Shown: positions 25,278 through 34,644 of the stretch, piece after piece
Numbering within the stretch: position 1 is the stretch's first letter
Layout: each line of letters starts with the position of its first letter
Assembly: GCA_052389915.1 (NCBI GenBank)
Contig: JBQTHL010000026.1
Span: forward strand, 1-64,000
Direction: 5' to 3'
DNA: 64,000 nt
DNA from: Panacagrimonas sp052389915
Lineage (GTDB): Bacteria; Pseudomonadota; Gammaproteobacteria; Nevskiales; Nevskiaceae
Notes under the pieces: model-generated
Told to the model about the DNA's origin: nothing
The model's database searches: none
Seen by the model: the letters and a program-made list of their open reading frames with translations, nothing else
Program-made: the position numbers and the translations under genes

Positions 25278-26225
25278 CTAACTCCAGTAGGCCGAAATGC
25301 CCGCTACGCCTTGCGCGCGGTGCTCGAACGCGGTTGCCTTGTCGTTCGGACCGACTCCGCCAATGCCGTAGACCGGAAGATTCGCCTTGCCGGCCAGTTT
25401 TGCGAATTCATTCCATCCCAGCAAGGCGGTGCCAGGGTGCGTATGCGTCGCCGCGATGGTTCCCAGCACGGCGGCGTCGAATCCCAGTTCGCGGGCCCGC
25501 GCAAGCGAAGCGGCATCGTGGCAGGACGCAATGCGCAGCAGCGATTCGGGCTCAAGCTGCGCAAGGCTCATCAGCACTTGCTGCGGTAAATGCCAGCCGT
25601 CGGCACCGAGTTCCTGCGCCATCGCCCGATCGCGATCGAGCATCACGCGTAGCCCGAGCGCACGAGCGTCTGCGAGCACGCTTTGCGCGAGCGCTGCATA
25701 AGCCTCACGTTCGAGCGAGGGCAGCCGCAGTCGCAGCAAGGCACGGCGCGGCAACTGCGCGAGCCCTTCGCGAATCCGGCGCTCATTCGCGTCGGGCGGC
25801 GTGAACACGTAGTCCTCGGGCAGCGCGAGCGCCCGCAGAATCGGCGCGACCGTGGGCAGCACGTCGAGGTTCAGCGCTTCGGCCGGCGTGCGCCACTCGA
25901 AACGCTGACCCTCGCGTCCGTGAACCTCGCCATCCCAGCCGCTGACCACCCAGGTGTCGAGCGTGACGACGCGATCCCAGTACGCATGCGTGAACCGGAT
26001 CAGCGGACGCGCTACGCGCAGCTCGATGCCCAGCTCTTCGTGCAACTCGCGGCCCAGCGCTGCGCGCGAGGACTCTCCAGCCTCGATCTTGCCGCCGGGA
26101 AACTCCCACTTGCCCGCGGCGATCTTTCCTTCGGGACGCTGCGCAATCAGAACATCGCCGCTCTCAAGCCTCAGAACCCCGCAAGCGACCTCGATGTGCG
26201 GAAGCTTTTCCGCGTCACCCCTCAC
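25278..26225 (-). CDS. Nudix hydrolase (MutT) fused to ThiE-like domain
   Basis: 315 residues. The Nudix box GGKIEAGESSRAALGRELHEELGI (about 44-67) is complete, so the first half should hydrolyse oxidised dNTPs like MutT. The second half (about 150-315) is a thiamine-phosphate-synthase-like barrel: SCHDAASLARARELGFDAAVLG, GWNEFAKLAG and PVYGIGGVGP. This fusion is common in gammaproteobacteria next to argJ. Whether the ThiE part is catalytic is unknown. The start is GTG at 26225, 10 bases after argJ. Confidence 0.9.
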   Translation of the reverse strand: MRGDAEKLPHIEVACGVLRLESGDVLIAQRPEGKIAAGKWEFPGGKIEAGESSRAALGRELHEELGIELRVARPLIRFTHAYWDRVVTLDTWVVSGWDGEVHGREGQRFEWRTPAEALNLDVLPTVAPILRALALPEDYVFTPPDANERRIREGLAQLPRRALLRLRLPSLEREAYAALAQSVLADARALGLRVMLDRDRAMAQELGADGWHLPQQVLMSLAQLEPESLLRIASCHDAASLARARELGFDAAVLGTIAATHTHPGTALLGWNEFAKLAGKANLPVYGIGGVGPNDKATAFEHRAQGVAGISAYWS

Positions 26226-26235
26226 TCCTCACGCC

Positions 26236-27456
26236 TCACGTGCGGTACTCCGCGTTGATTTTCACGTAGTCGTAGCTGAAGTCGCAGGTCCATACGCGCG
26301 CGCTCGCGATGCCGCGTCCCAAGCCGATGCGGATGCAGAACTCGGATTTCGCGACGACCGCAGAACCCAGTTCTTCACGGTAGTCGGGATGTGGCTGGCC
26401 GCCTTCGATCAGCTTCACGTCATCCAGCGCGATGCTCACCGAGCGCTGGTCCAGGCCTTCCACGCCCGCCTTGCCGATGGCCATGGCGATGCGACCCCAG
26501 TTGGCGTCGGAGGCGAACATCGCCGTCTTCACCAGCGGCGAGTGCGCCACTGAGTACGCGACCTGGCGCGCCTCGGCCTCGCTCGATGCGCCGCCGACTT
26601 CGATGCTGACGAACTTGGTCGCGCCCTCGCCGTCGCGCACCACCGCCTGCGCGAGCGCCACGCAGACCTCGGTGATGGCGCCGAGCACCAGCGGGTAATC
26701 CGCGTGCTGCGGCGTGATTTCCGCTGTACCGGTCTTGCCGGTTGCAATGAGCACACAAGAGTCGTTGGTCGAGGTGTCTCCATCGACCGTGACGCAGTTG
26801 AACGACTGGTTCGCCGCCACACGCAGTGCCTGATCGGTCGCCGCTTGCGACAGCTTCGCGTCGGTCGCGATGAAGGCGAGCAAGGTCGCCATGTCCGGGC
26901 AGATCATGCCCACGCCCTTGGCGATGCCCGTCACCGTGATCTCGCCCTCAGAAGTCTGCACCCGGACCGTCGCGCCCTTGGGCACGGTGTCCGTGGTCAT
27001 GATGGCGCGCATCGCGTCCAGCCAGCCCGCGGAGGTGGCTGCCGCCAGCGCTTTGGGCACCGCCGCGGTCATGCGCTCGACCGGCAGGCGCTGGCCGATC
27101 ACGCCAGTGGAAAAGGGCAGAACGCCCTGCGGCGCGCAGTCGAGCGCGCGCGCCACGGCCTCGCAAGTCGCGCGAGCATCGTCGATTCCGCCTTGGCCGG
27201 TTGCCGCGTTGGCATTCCCTGCGTTGACCAACAGCGCGCGAATCTCGTGACCCGCGGCCAGCCGTTCGCGGCAAACCTCGACCGGTGCGGCACAGAACCC
27301 GTTGCGCGTGAACACGCCGGCCACTCGCGCACCGGGATCGAGCGCAATCAGCAGCAAGTCCTTGCGGCCCGGCTTCTTGATCGCCGCCTCAGCCACGCCG
27401 AGACGCACGCCGGGAACGGGGTGCAGGAGTTCTGGAACGGAAAGATTGACAGCCAT
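26236..27456 (-). CDS. argJ: glutamate N-acetyltransferase / amino-acid acetyltransferase
   Basis: A 406-residue bifunctional arginine-biosynthesis enzyme. KGVGMICPDMATLLAF holds the Ala-Thr bond cut during autoprocessing into two subunits; the new N-terminal Thr is the nucleophile. VDGDTSTNDSCVL and the C-terminal NAEYRT are further family marks. It recycles acetyl from N-acetylornithine to glutamate. ATG at 27456 (MAVNLSVPELLHPVPG) is used; the 27 upstream residues are not conserved. Confidence 0.95.
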   Translation of the reverse strand: MAVNLSVPELLHPVPGVRLGVAEAAIKKPGRKDLLLIALDPGARVAGVFTRNGFCAAPVEVCRERLAAGHEIRALLVNAGNANAATGQGGIDDARATCEAVARALDCAPQGVLPFSTGVIGQRLPVERMTAAVPKALAAATSAGWLDAMRAIMTTDTVPKGATVRVQTSEGEITVTGIAKGVGMICPDMATLLAFIATDAKLSQAATDQALRVAANQSFNCVTVDGDTSTNDSCVLIATGKTGTAEITPQHADYPLVLGAITEVCVALAQAVVRDGEGATKFVSIEVGGASSEAEARQVAYSVAHSPLVKTAMFASDANWGRIAMAIGKAGVEGLDQRSVSIALDDVKLIEGGQPHPDYREELGSAVVAKSEFCIRIGLGRGIASARVWTCDFSYDYVKINAEYRT

Positions 27457-27517
27457 CGAAACATTCGGTGCTTCAGGGCGGGCGAGTTTATCGCGGCTCT
27501 GTGATGGATGATTCAAT

Positions 27518-27550
27518 CCAAAGAAAAGCGCCCGCACAAGGCGGGCGCCC
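27518..27550 (-). terminator. intrinsic terminator for the nucleotidase gene
   Basis: On the minus strand GCGCCCGC-CTTGT-GCGGGCGC is followed by TTTTCTTTGG. It lies just after the nucleotidase stop and before argJ, separating the two transcripts. Confidence 0.85.
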
Positions 27551-27577
27551 TGTTTGCCGCGGACTGCCTTCAGGTCA

Positions 27578-29782
27578 TCAGTTCAGGCGCGTGATGCGGT
27601 TGCGCAGGCCGGGCGGAACCGGCGAGTTCGCCGTGAAGAAGTCGGTTTGCGCGTCGATGTCGATCGCGCCGCCGAGGCGGTTGGTGCCGCTGTTCAGCAC
27701 GAAGAAGCGGTCGCCGCCGGTCGCCAGGAAGCTGTTGACCGTGACGCGATAGTTCGCCGCCGGGTCCACCGGGACGCCGCCGATTCTGATGCTGCTGGCG
27801 GCCACGCGATTACCGACTGGCATGGCTGCGTCCCAGGTGTAGGCGAAGCCGCGCGAGACTTGCAGGATGCGCATCTGACCTGCGGTGGGATTGTCGAATT
27901 GCTGTTCGAGCAGCGTGTCGATCTGCGCGCCGGTGAGGGTCATCGTGGTCAGGCTGTTGCCGAAGGGCTGCACCGTGAAGGACTCGCCGTAGGTCACCTG
28001 TCCGATCGCTTCGCCGCCGCTGATCTGGCTGAACAGGATGTCCGTGCGGATGCCGCCCGGATTCATGAACGCGACCAGCGCGCCACCGAGCGGTACCGGG
28101 GACGTGGCGTCGAGCTGCGCGTCGGCAATGACATCGCCCAGCGCAGATTCGCCGGCCGTGGTTGCCACGCGAGTGATGTCGGCCGTGATGTTGCCGATCA
28201 CGCGATTGGCGAGCGGCGCCACCAGCGTGTTGTAGCGCGTGACCAGGGTGGTCTGCGCCGGGTTGCGGGCCAGGGTCGGGTAGGCGGCCGGCAGCGGGTT
28301 GGCGGGCGTCTGATCGTTGACGATGGGCAGGTTGCGCGCCGTGCTCGAGATCACGTCGAAGCCGTTGCGAGCCAGGGTCAGGTCGATGTCGGTGACGACA
28401 CGGCCCTGGGCGCCGGCGCTGGTCAGCAGGCGGCCGTTGCGGCGGCAGATGTAGGCCTGATGCGTGTGGCCGCTGACCACCACGTCGATGGCGGAGTCGA
28501 GCGCATCGACGATGCGCAGGACGTCGCCTGCCAGGCCCGGGCAGCTCTGGTCGTTGAGCAGGCCGGTGGTCGTGCCGCCTTCATGAATCAGCACCACGAT
28601 GGCCTGCGCGCCCGCGGCGCGGAGGCCGGGCACCAAGGAATTGGCCGTGCTGGCCTCGTCCTGGAAGGACAGGCCGGCGACGCCGGCCGGGGTCACGATG
28701 TTCGGCGTGTTGCGCAGCACCAGGCCGATGAAGCCGACCTTGATGCTTTCGCCGCCGCCGATGTCGAAGCTCTTGATCGCCGTGCCGGGGAAGAAGGAAT
28801 TTCCGGTCGAGAGATCCAGGACGTTGGCCGCGAGGTAGCGGAAGCGCGCGCCGGGGAAGGTGCCGTCGATGCAGGTGTCGGTGCCGATGACGCCGCCGGG
28901 GAAGCAGCCGCCGTTCTGGACTCGGCGCAGTTCGGCCGCGTTGTCGTCGAACTCGTGGTTGCCGACCGAGGAGAACTCGAGGCCGAGCAGGTCCAGCGCG
29001 AGAATCGAGGGCTCGTCATGGAACAGCGCAGAAACCAGCGGCGAACCGCCGATGAGATCGCCTGCGCCGACCACCGTGCTGAACGGATTGAGCGCCTTGA
29101 GCGCCACGACTTGTGTGGCGAGGAACTCGACGCCGCCGGTGGGCAGGAGCACCGAAGTCGCCGGGTTCGCCGGGTCTGGCGCGCGGGTGGTGCCACCAGG
29201 AGGATTGAGCTGGCCGTGGAAATCGTTGAGACCGATCAGCTTGATGGTGGCCGGATCGTTGTCGAGCACCTTGCCGGTCGCTACACCCTGGCCGATGGTG
29301 GCGCGGCCGGTCGGATTCGACAGCGCCACTGTGAAAGTTTCGTTCGGCTCGAACATCGCGTCTTCGCTGATCGGCACCATGAACGTGCGCGGCGTGGCAT
29401 CGCGCGCGGCCCAGCGCAGGGTGCCCGAGGTGCCGACGTAGTCGCCGTTGGCCACGGCCGAGCCGTTGGCGGTGCCGTACTTGACCGTGATCGCGCCGCC
29501 GCTGCCTCCGGTTCGGGTGACGGTCACTGCAATCTGATTGGCGCCTTCGTCGGCGCTATAGGCTTGGGCCTGGAAACTCAGCACACCCGGACGGCATGCC
29601 GGCAGCAGCGCCGTGAGCAGGCGCGAGGAGCAAAGCAGATCGACCAGCGGGCGGTCGCGCGGCGCCGGATTGGCCGCGGAGGCGAGCGGGGGTTGTGCGA
29701 TGGCGGGCGCCGACAAGACGCTTAGTGCGAGGCTTGAGAGCAGCGCTGCTGTCAAACGGGTGTAGCAAAGTTTCCGAATCAT
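27578..29782 (-). CDS. secreted 5'-nucleotidase / metallophosphatase with Calx-beta domain
   Basis: 734 residues. A Sec signal (about 1-29) is followed by a Calx-beta-like domain (about 70-175: YSADEGANQIAVTVTRTGG, ending NDPATI). A metallophosphatase follows (about 178-450, with GLNDFHGQL, GAGDLIGG, SVGNHEFDDN and VVSGHTHQA metal-ligand motifs), then a 5'-nucleotidase C-terminal domain (about 500-715). The enzyme should hydrolyse nucleotides outside the inner membrane. The N-terminal Calx-beta module is an uncommon addition and may mediate Ca2+ binding or surface attachment. Confidence 0.9.
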   Translation of the reverse strand: MIRKLCYTRLTAALLSSLALSVLSAPAIAQPPLASAANPAPRDRPLVDLLCSSRLLTALLPACRPGVLSFQAQAYSADEGANQIAVTVTRTGGSGGAITVKYGTANGSAVANGDYVGTSGTLRWAARDATPRTFMVPISEDAMFEPNETFTVALSNPTGRATIGQGVATGKVLDNDPATIKLIGLNDFHGQLNPPGGTTRAPDPANPATSVLLPTGGVEFLATQVVALKALNPFSTVVGAGDLIGGSPLVSALFHDEPSILALDLLGLEFSSVGNHEFDDNAAELRRVQNGGCFPGGVIGTDTCIDGTFPGARFRYLAANVLDLSTGNSFFPGTAIKSFDIGGGESIKVGFIGLVLRNTPNIVTPAGVAGLSFQDEASTANSLVPGLRAAGAQAIVVLIHEGGTTTGLLNDQSCPGLAGDVLRIVDALDSAIDVVVSGHTHQAYICRRNGRLLTSAGAQGRVVTDIDLTLARNGFDVISSTARNLPIVNDQTPANPLPAAYPTLARNPAQTTLVTRYNTLVAPLANRVIGNITADITRVATTAGESALGDVIADAQLDATSPVPLGGALVAFMNPGGIRTDILFSQISGGEAIGQVTYGESFTVQPFGNSLTTMTLTGAQIDTLLEQQFDNPTAGQMRILQVSRGFAYTWDAAMPVGNRVAASSIRIGGVPVDPAANYRVTVNSFLATGGDRFFVLNSGTNRLGGAIDIDAQTDFFTANSPVPPGLRNRITRLN

Positions 29783-29921
29783 GCTTGACTCCTGATGAGC
29801 TGCAATTGGAAAAATGAATTCGTCGCGTCAACCCGAGCGAGGCCTTGGTCGATCTTTAGGACCGTTCGCCGAGGACACGAGAGAGCATGAAGGGGCTTCT
29901 TTGCGGCCCCGTGTCGCCTCG

Positions 29922-30423
29922 ATGACGGAGAGACGGCGATGTCGGGCCACAGCCGCTTCGCTGGCCGGTCTTTTCGTATCGCTGGTCGTGCTGGCGCCGC
30001 TAGCGACAGCGGGGACGGAGCGGACGCCATTCCAGACCGCGCTCAGGGACCGCGCCGACGCCGCGGCGACCTGCCGTCGCAGATCGAACACGACGCCTAT
30101 GAGCTGGTCGGTTGCGTGCAGGCGCGGGCGAATGAGTCCGGCGCGCTGTCGCCAACTCTGGCGCAGGCGCACAGGCTGGGCGCGCTGTTCCGCGGCTGGC
30201 TCATGGCCGACGTCGCGGCTGCTTTTGCCGTGGACGGTGCCAAGGCCGCCGCCACCGAACTCATGCGCGCTGCTGCCGTTACAGGAAAAGCTTGGCGTGA
30301 GCGACCCGCAACTGTGCGAGCTATTGCCCGACCGTGATTCATCGCAAGCGCGAAGTGCTGGCGGCGGCGCCGTTCAAGACTCCCGACAAGTCGGTCAAGA
30401 AGAAGCCGGGCGCCAGCCGCTGA
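29922..30423 (+). pseudogene. frameshifted remnant of a small exported protein
   Basis: Three reading frames carry consecutive protein-like pieces. ATG at 29922 starts MTERRRCRATAASLAGLFVS, a signal peptide. From about 30063 a second frame continues DLPSQIEHDAYELVGCVQAR... to about 30275. The first frame then resumes (EKLGVSDPQLCELLP), and a third ends TVIHRKREVLAAAPFKTPDK... at TGA 30421. Together they would make about 160 residues. I do not recognise the family. Three shifts within 300 bases suggest a decayed gene, though sequencing error could explain it. Confidence 0.5.
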
Positions 30424-30433
30424 GTCGGGAGGC

Positions 30434-31309
30434 TCAGCCGTTGGCCGCGCGTGTTCCGCCAAGCACCGATCCGGAGTGGTCGGTTTCCGCAGGTACACGA
30501 CGCAGGAAATCGAGAATCTGCGGCATCAGCCGCTCGGGCTTCGTGCGCAGCTCCAGCATCGAGCGCGCAACCAGCATCTCCGCGTTCGGCAATTGCCGCT
30601 TGAGCGCCTTGGCATCGCCCAGGTCGTGAAGCGGATCGCGCGCATGGCCGATCACCAGACTCGGCTGCTGAATATGTTTGCGTCGACGCAGCGAAGGCAC
30701 AACCGGGCCGACCAGAATCCCGTGCAGGATGGCGCGGATCACCTCGGGCTCGGACGCCAGCGCATTGCGCACGCTGTTCATCACGGCACGTCGCGGCTCG
30801 GGCAGGTGCCGCAGCAGGCGCGCGAAAACGCGGTACAGCGGCTTGGCGTAGTGCACCGCGAGCATCAGCGGCACCAGCATCAGCGCCGCCGCGGGGACCG
30901 CGTTTTCCATCACCGGCATTTCCAGAATCAGGGCGCGCACGCGATGCGGTGCAATACACGCGGCGGTGAGCGTGGTGATGGCGCCCAGCGAAACGCCGCC
31001 CATAATTGCGCGCTCCAGTCCCAGGTGATCCATCAGGCCCAGCACCTGCTCGGCGTAGAAATCCACGCGGTGCTCGGCCGCCTTGGTCGGCTTGTCGCTG
31101 CGTCCGTGGCCGAGCAGGTCGAGCAGAATCACGCGATAGCCTTCGGCCGCGAGGGCACCAGCGATGTCGCGGTTGCAGTAGGCGTCCAGCAGGATGCCGT
31201 GGATCAGCAGCACCGGCGTGCCCTGCGCGGGCCCGTAGACCTCATACCCCAGGCGGTAGTGGCCGTGGAAGAAGTAGCTCTGTTCCACCGGATAGGCGGT
31301 CGCTTTCAT
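30434..31309 (-). CDS. alpha/beta-fold hydrolase
   Basis: 291 residues with the hydrolase fold: oxyanion-region HGILLDAY (about 39-46), LLGHGRSDKP, and nucleophile elbow GVSLG (about 109-113). The acid candidate is Asp in GHARDPLHDLGD. The usual catalytic His near the C-terminus is not evident: the expected segment reads RSMLELRTKPERL. The substrate is unknown. ATG at 31309 is preferred to a start 12 codons upstream. It is divergent from the flavin oxidoreductase gene. Confidence 0.8.
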   Translation of the reverse strand: MKATAYPVEQSYFFHGHYRLGYEVYGPAQGTPVLLIHGILLDAYCNRDIAGALAAEGYRVILLDLLGHGRSDKPTKAAEHRVDFYAEQVLGLMDHLGLERAIMGGVSLGAITTLTAACIAPHRVRALILEMPVMENAVPAAALMLVPLMLAVHYAKPLYRVFARLLRHLPEPRRAVMNSVRNALASEPEVIRAILHGILVGPVVPSLRRRKHIQQPSLVIGHARDPLHDLGDAKALKRQLPNAEMLVARSMLELRTKPERLMPQILDFLRRVPAETDHSGSVLGGTRAANG

Positions 31310-31466
31310 GAAGGGAGACTGACACTTCGTTTGCTTGCGTGTCATTACGGGCTAACCATCGAGTCGGATGAGCCGACAACCGGCCGCAGCGCCAGATGCG
31401 CATGTCGATTGGCGCATGACCGGCCAGAGGCACGCGGGCTAGGCTCGCGAAAATTGGAAGGCAACG

Positions 31467-33512
31467 ATGACCGCACCGTACCCGCATCTGCTGGCCCCGC
31501 TGGACCTCGGCTTCACCAGGCTCAAGAATCGCGTGCTGATGGGCTCCATGCACACCGGCCTGGAAGACCGGCGCAGGAATTTTCCGCGGCTCGCGGCCTA
31601 TTTCGCCGAGCGTGCGCGCGGCGGCGTGGGGCTGATGGTGACGGGCGGATTCGCACCCAGTGTCGCGGGCTGGGTCTCGCCTTTTGCCGGACGGCTGAGC
31701 ACCAGCGCCGCGGCACGCGATCACCGCATCATCACGGATGCCGTGCACGCGGACGGCGGCAAGATCGCGTTGCAAATCCTGCACGCCGGTCGCTACGGCT
31801 ATCACCCGCTGGCAGTGAGCGCCTCGCGCGTGAAAAGCCCGATCTCGCCGTTTCCGCCGCGTGCGCTTTCCAGCCGCGGAGTCGAGCAGCAGATTCGCGC
31901 CTTCGTGCGCTGCGCGCAGCTCTCACGCGAGGCCGGCTACGACGGCGTGGAAGTGATGGGTTCCGAGGGCTACTTCATCAACCAGTTTCTCGTCACGCAC
32001 GTGAACAAGCGCCGGGACGAGTGGGGCGGAGATTACGCAAACCGTATGCGTCTGCCGGTGGAAATAGTCTCGCGCATCCGCGAGGCGGTGGGTCGCGACT
32101 TCATCATCATCTACCGCATTTCCCTGCTGGACCTGATACCCGACGGCCAGACTTGGGACGAGATCGTGATGCTGGCCAAGGGCGTCGAAAAGGCTGGCGC
32201 GACGATTCTCAACACCGGCATCGGTTGGCACGAGGCGCGTGTGCCGACCATTGCGACCTCGGTTCCGCGCGGCGCCTTTGCCTGGATCACGCAGAAGCTG
32301 AGAGGCGAGGTACAAATTCCGCTCTGCACGACCAACCGCATCAACGCTCCGGAAGTCGCGGAGAAAATTCTCAGAGAGGGCCAGGCCGACATGGTCAGCA
32401 TGGCGCGGCCGTTTCTCGCCGACGCGGATTTCGTCAACAAAGCCGCGGCCGATCGCGCGCAGGACATCAACACCTGCATCGCCTGCAACCAGGCCTGCCT
32501 CGATCACAGCTTCAAGCTCAAGATCGCGAGCTGCCTGGTCAATCCGCGCGCCTGCCACGAGACCGAGCTGAACTATCTGCCGGCCGTGAGGAAAAAGAAG
32601 ATCGCCGTGATTGGTGCCGGGCCTGCGGGACTTGCGGCGTCCACCGTTGCGGCGGAACGCGGACATGCGGTGGACCTGTTCGACGCGGCCGGCGAAATCG
32701 GCGGCCAATTCAACATGGCCAAGCAGATTCCGGGCAAGGAGGAGTTTCACGAGACCTTGCGTTACTTCACGGGCAAGCTCATCGCGACCGGCGTGAAGCT
32801 GCACCTGAACACGCGCGCTTCCGCGGATTCCCTGCTCGCAAACGGCTATGACGAAATCCTGCTGGCCACCGGCGTCACACCGCGCAGCGTGTCGATTCCG
32901 GGACTCGAAGAACAGCGAGCCGCCGGCAAGGCGCTCAGTTACATCGACGTGCTCGCGCGCAAGGCCGTGGTCGGCAGGCGCGTGGCGCTGATCGGCGCGG
33001 GCGGCATCGGCTTTGACGTCGCCGAATTCCTGGTGCACGACGGGCATTCGCCCACGCTCGATCTGGTCGAGTGGATGAAAGAGTGGGGCGTGAGCGATCC
33101 CGCCGCAGTGCGCGGCGGCGTGGTGCGGCCGCAGCCCTCGGCGCCCGCGCGCGAGGTGTTTCTGCTCCAGCGCAAATCCGGCAAGCCGGGCGCAGGACTG
33201 GGCAAAACCACGGGCTGGATTCATCGCGCCTCGCTGCAAGCGATGAAAGTGCAGACGCGGTCCGGCGTGAACTACGAATCCATCGACTCTCCTGGTCTGC
33301 TCATCAGCTACGGCGAGAAGCGCGAGAAGCCGGAACTGATCGAGGTCGATCACATCGTGATCTGTGCCGGCCAGGAGCCGTTGCGCGAGTTGCAACGGCC
33401 CTTGCTCGCGGCGGGCGCCAACGTTCACCTGATCGGCGGCGCCGACAAGGCCGCGGAACTGGACGCCAAGCGCGCCATCGATCAGGGCAGCCGGCTGGCA
33501 GCACGGCTTTGA
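31467..33512 (+). CDS. FadH-like NADH:flavin / 2,4-dienoyl-CoA reductase-type enzyme
   Basis: 681 residues with the three FadH parts: an FMN TIM barrel (1 to about 350, starting YPHLLAPLDLGFTRLKNRVLMGSMHTGLED), a 4Fe-4S site (CIACNQACLD then CLVNPRACHE, about 336-360), and an FAD/NAD(P) two-fold domain (IAVIGAGPAGLAASTVAAERGH from about 374; a second GAGGIGFDVAEF near 510). These enzymes reduce enoyl/dienoyl-CoA or related ketones. The exact substrate is not determined. Its stop overlaps the TTG start of the next gene. Confidence 0.9.
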   Translation: MTAPYPHLLAPLDLGFTRLKNRVLMGSMHTGLEDRRRNFPRLAAYFAERARGGVGLMVTGGFAPSVAGWVSPFAGRLSTSAAARDHRIITDAVHADGGKIALQILHAGRYGYHPLAVSASRVKSPISPFPPRALSSRGVEQQIRAFVRCAQLSREAGYDGVEVMGSEGYFINQFLVTHVNKRRDEWGGDYANRMRLPVEIVSRIREAVGRDFIIIYRISLLDLIPDGQTWDEIVMLAKGVEKAGATILNTGIGWHEARVPTIATSVPRGAFAWITQKLRGEVQIPLCTTNRINAPEVAEKILREGQADMVSMARPFLADADFVNKAAADRAQDINTCIACNQACLDHSFKLKIASCLVNPRACHETELNYLPAVRKKKIAVIGAGPAGLAASTVAAERGHAVDLFDAAGEIGGQFNMAKQIPGKEEFHETLRYFTGKLIATGVKLHLNTRASADSLLANGYDEILLATGVTPRSVSIPGLEEQRAAGKALSYIDVLARKAVVGRRVALIGAGGIGFDVAEFLVHDGHSPTLDLVEWMKEWGVSDPAAVRGGVVRPQPSAPAREVFLLQRKSGKPGAGLGKTTGWIHRASLQAMKVQTRSGVNYESIDSPGLLISYGEKREKPELIEVDHIVICAGQEPLRELQRPLLAAGANVHLIGGADKAAELDAKRAIDQGSRLAARL

Positions 33513-34291
33513 GAATCGCGACGCGCATCTTGCTGATTCTGTTCGCACTGGCCTGCACCGGTGCGATGGAAGTCAGCACGCAGACCCCGGTGGTCAAGGT
33601 GCTGGAGTGCATGCGTCGCAACGCGCCGCAGGCTTTGCGCATCGACGATCTGCGCATCGAGGCGAGCGGTCCGCAGGTATCGACGCGGAGCCTGAGCGCG
33701 CGGCTGCTCAGCCGTCGCAATGAGCAGGGCCTGCGGTTGATGCTGCACGTCACCGCGCCGGCGGACCTGGCGGGCACGCGTTACCTGCTGATCGAGAATC
33801 AGCCCGACGACGCGCTGTATCTGTACCTGCCGGCGCTGGGCAAGGTGCGTCGCGTCAGCGGCGCGGGGCCGGAGGCGGAGATCGCGGGGACCACCCTTCA
33901 TTATTCGGACATGCGCCTGATACGGCAGGCGCTGAGCGCGGCGTCGATCAATCTCGAACGACCGATCGAATTCGCGGGGCGGCCGGCGGACTTGCTGCGC
34001 TTCGTGCCCGCGGTGGCGGACTCGCCCTATCGCCGCGTGTTCGCCACGGTGGATCGCGAAACCTGCGTGATGCTGCGCGCGGAATTCCACGACGCCGAGC
34101 GCGCAATCAGGGACTACCGGATCGATCCCGCCAGCCTCATGCGCAGCGGCAGCTACCACTACGCGTCGCGCGCTAGCATCGAAGACCGGGCTCTCGGCAG
34201 TACGGTGCAGATTGCGCTGGGCGGCGTGCGTACCGACGCGAAATTGTCTGCACGACTGTTCGACCCGAAGAATTTCTTCAAGCTCGACTGA
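33509..34291 (+). CDS. LolA-like outer-membrane-lipoprotein-sorting domain protein
   Basis: 260 residues beginning at TTG (LRIATRILLILFALACTGA), a probable export signal. The body shows LolA-like beta-strand order: SLSARLLSRRNEQGLRLMLHVTAP, YLLIENQPDDALYLYLPALGKVRRV and a FDPKNFF tail, typical of a family usually found beside MMPL/RND exporters. No exporter is next to it here. TTG overlaps the previous stop (TTGA); ATG at 33567 would remove the signal. Confidence 0.7.
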   Translation: MRIATRILLILFALACTGAMEVSTQTPVVKVLECMRRNAPQALRIDDLRIEASGPQVSTRSLSARLLSRRNEQGLRLMLHVTAPADLAGTRYLLIENQPDDALYLYLPALGKVRRVSGAGPEAEIAGTTLHYSDMRLIRQALSAASINLERPIEFAGRPADLLRFVPAVADSPYRRVFATVDRETCVMLRAEFHDAERAIRDYRIDPASLMRSGSYHYASRASIEDRALGSTVQIALGGVRTDAKLSARLFDPKNFFKLD

Positions 34292-34362
34292 GGTCTGGTG
34301 ATCGGAAGCAGAGCCTCCGCTACTGCGGCATCATCCGTGAACAAATCGATCGTTCGCAGTGG

Positions 34363-34633
34363 CTAGGGCGTGTTAACAACAATCTGATCGCCGCGTTGCC
34401 CCCGGATTTTTCGTGAGGCAAGGCGTGAGGAGAGAAGTTTGCAGATGCAAATCAACGACGAGCAACGCAGCATCGCGGAAAATCCGGGGGCAACCCGAAG
34501 GGGCGGGGCCGCTTTGGAGCATCGCTGCGTCTCTCCCTCCTCATGTATGTCCAATACATCGCGTCGGTCGTTTCTTGCGCTGCGCCAAAGCGACCTCCGC
34601 CGCGACGACCATATTGTTGTTAACACGCCCTAG
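34363..34633. mobile_element. 271-bp MITE with 21-bp perfect terminal inverted repeats
   Basis: CTAGGGCGTGTTAACAACAA at 34363 onward (21 bases including the next T) recurs exactly inverted at 34613-34633. The outer CTAG on both sides may be a 4-bp target duplication, as made by IS5-type transposases. A nested imperfect inverted repeat (GTTGCCCCCGGATTTT at 34395 onward, its complement ending at 34493) fills the left half. No open frame resembles a transposase. It accounts for almost all of the 353-base gap, ending 11 bases before the next start codon and contributing part of the AGGAG ribosome site. Confidence 0.8.
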
Positions 34634-34644
34634 GAGAGCCCAAC

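Noticed and set aside
27554..29725. 723-codon plus-strand frame opposite the nucleotidase
   Set aside because: Antisense shadow of a long GC-rich gene; no motif, and the minus-strand protein is clear.
34363..34633. Two short frames inside the MITE as genes
   Set aside because: They derive from inverted-repeat sequence and have no family resemblance or ribosome site of note.
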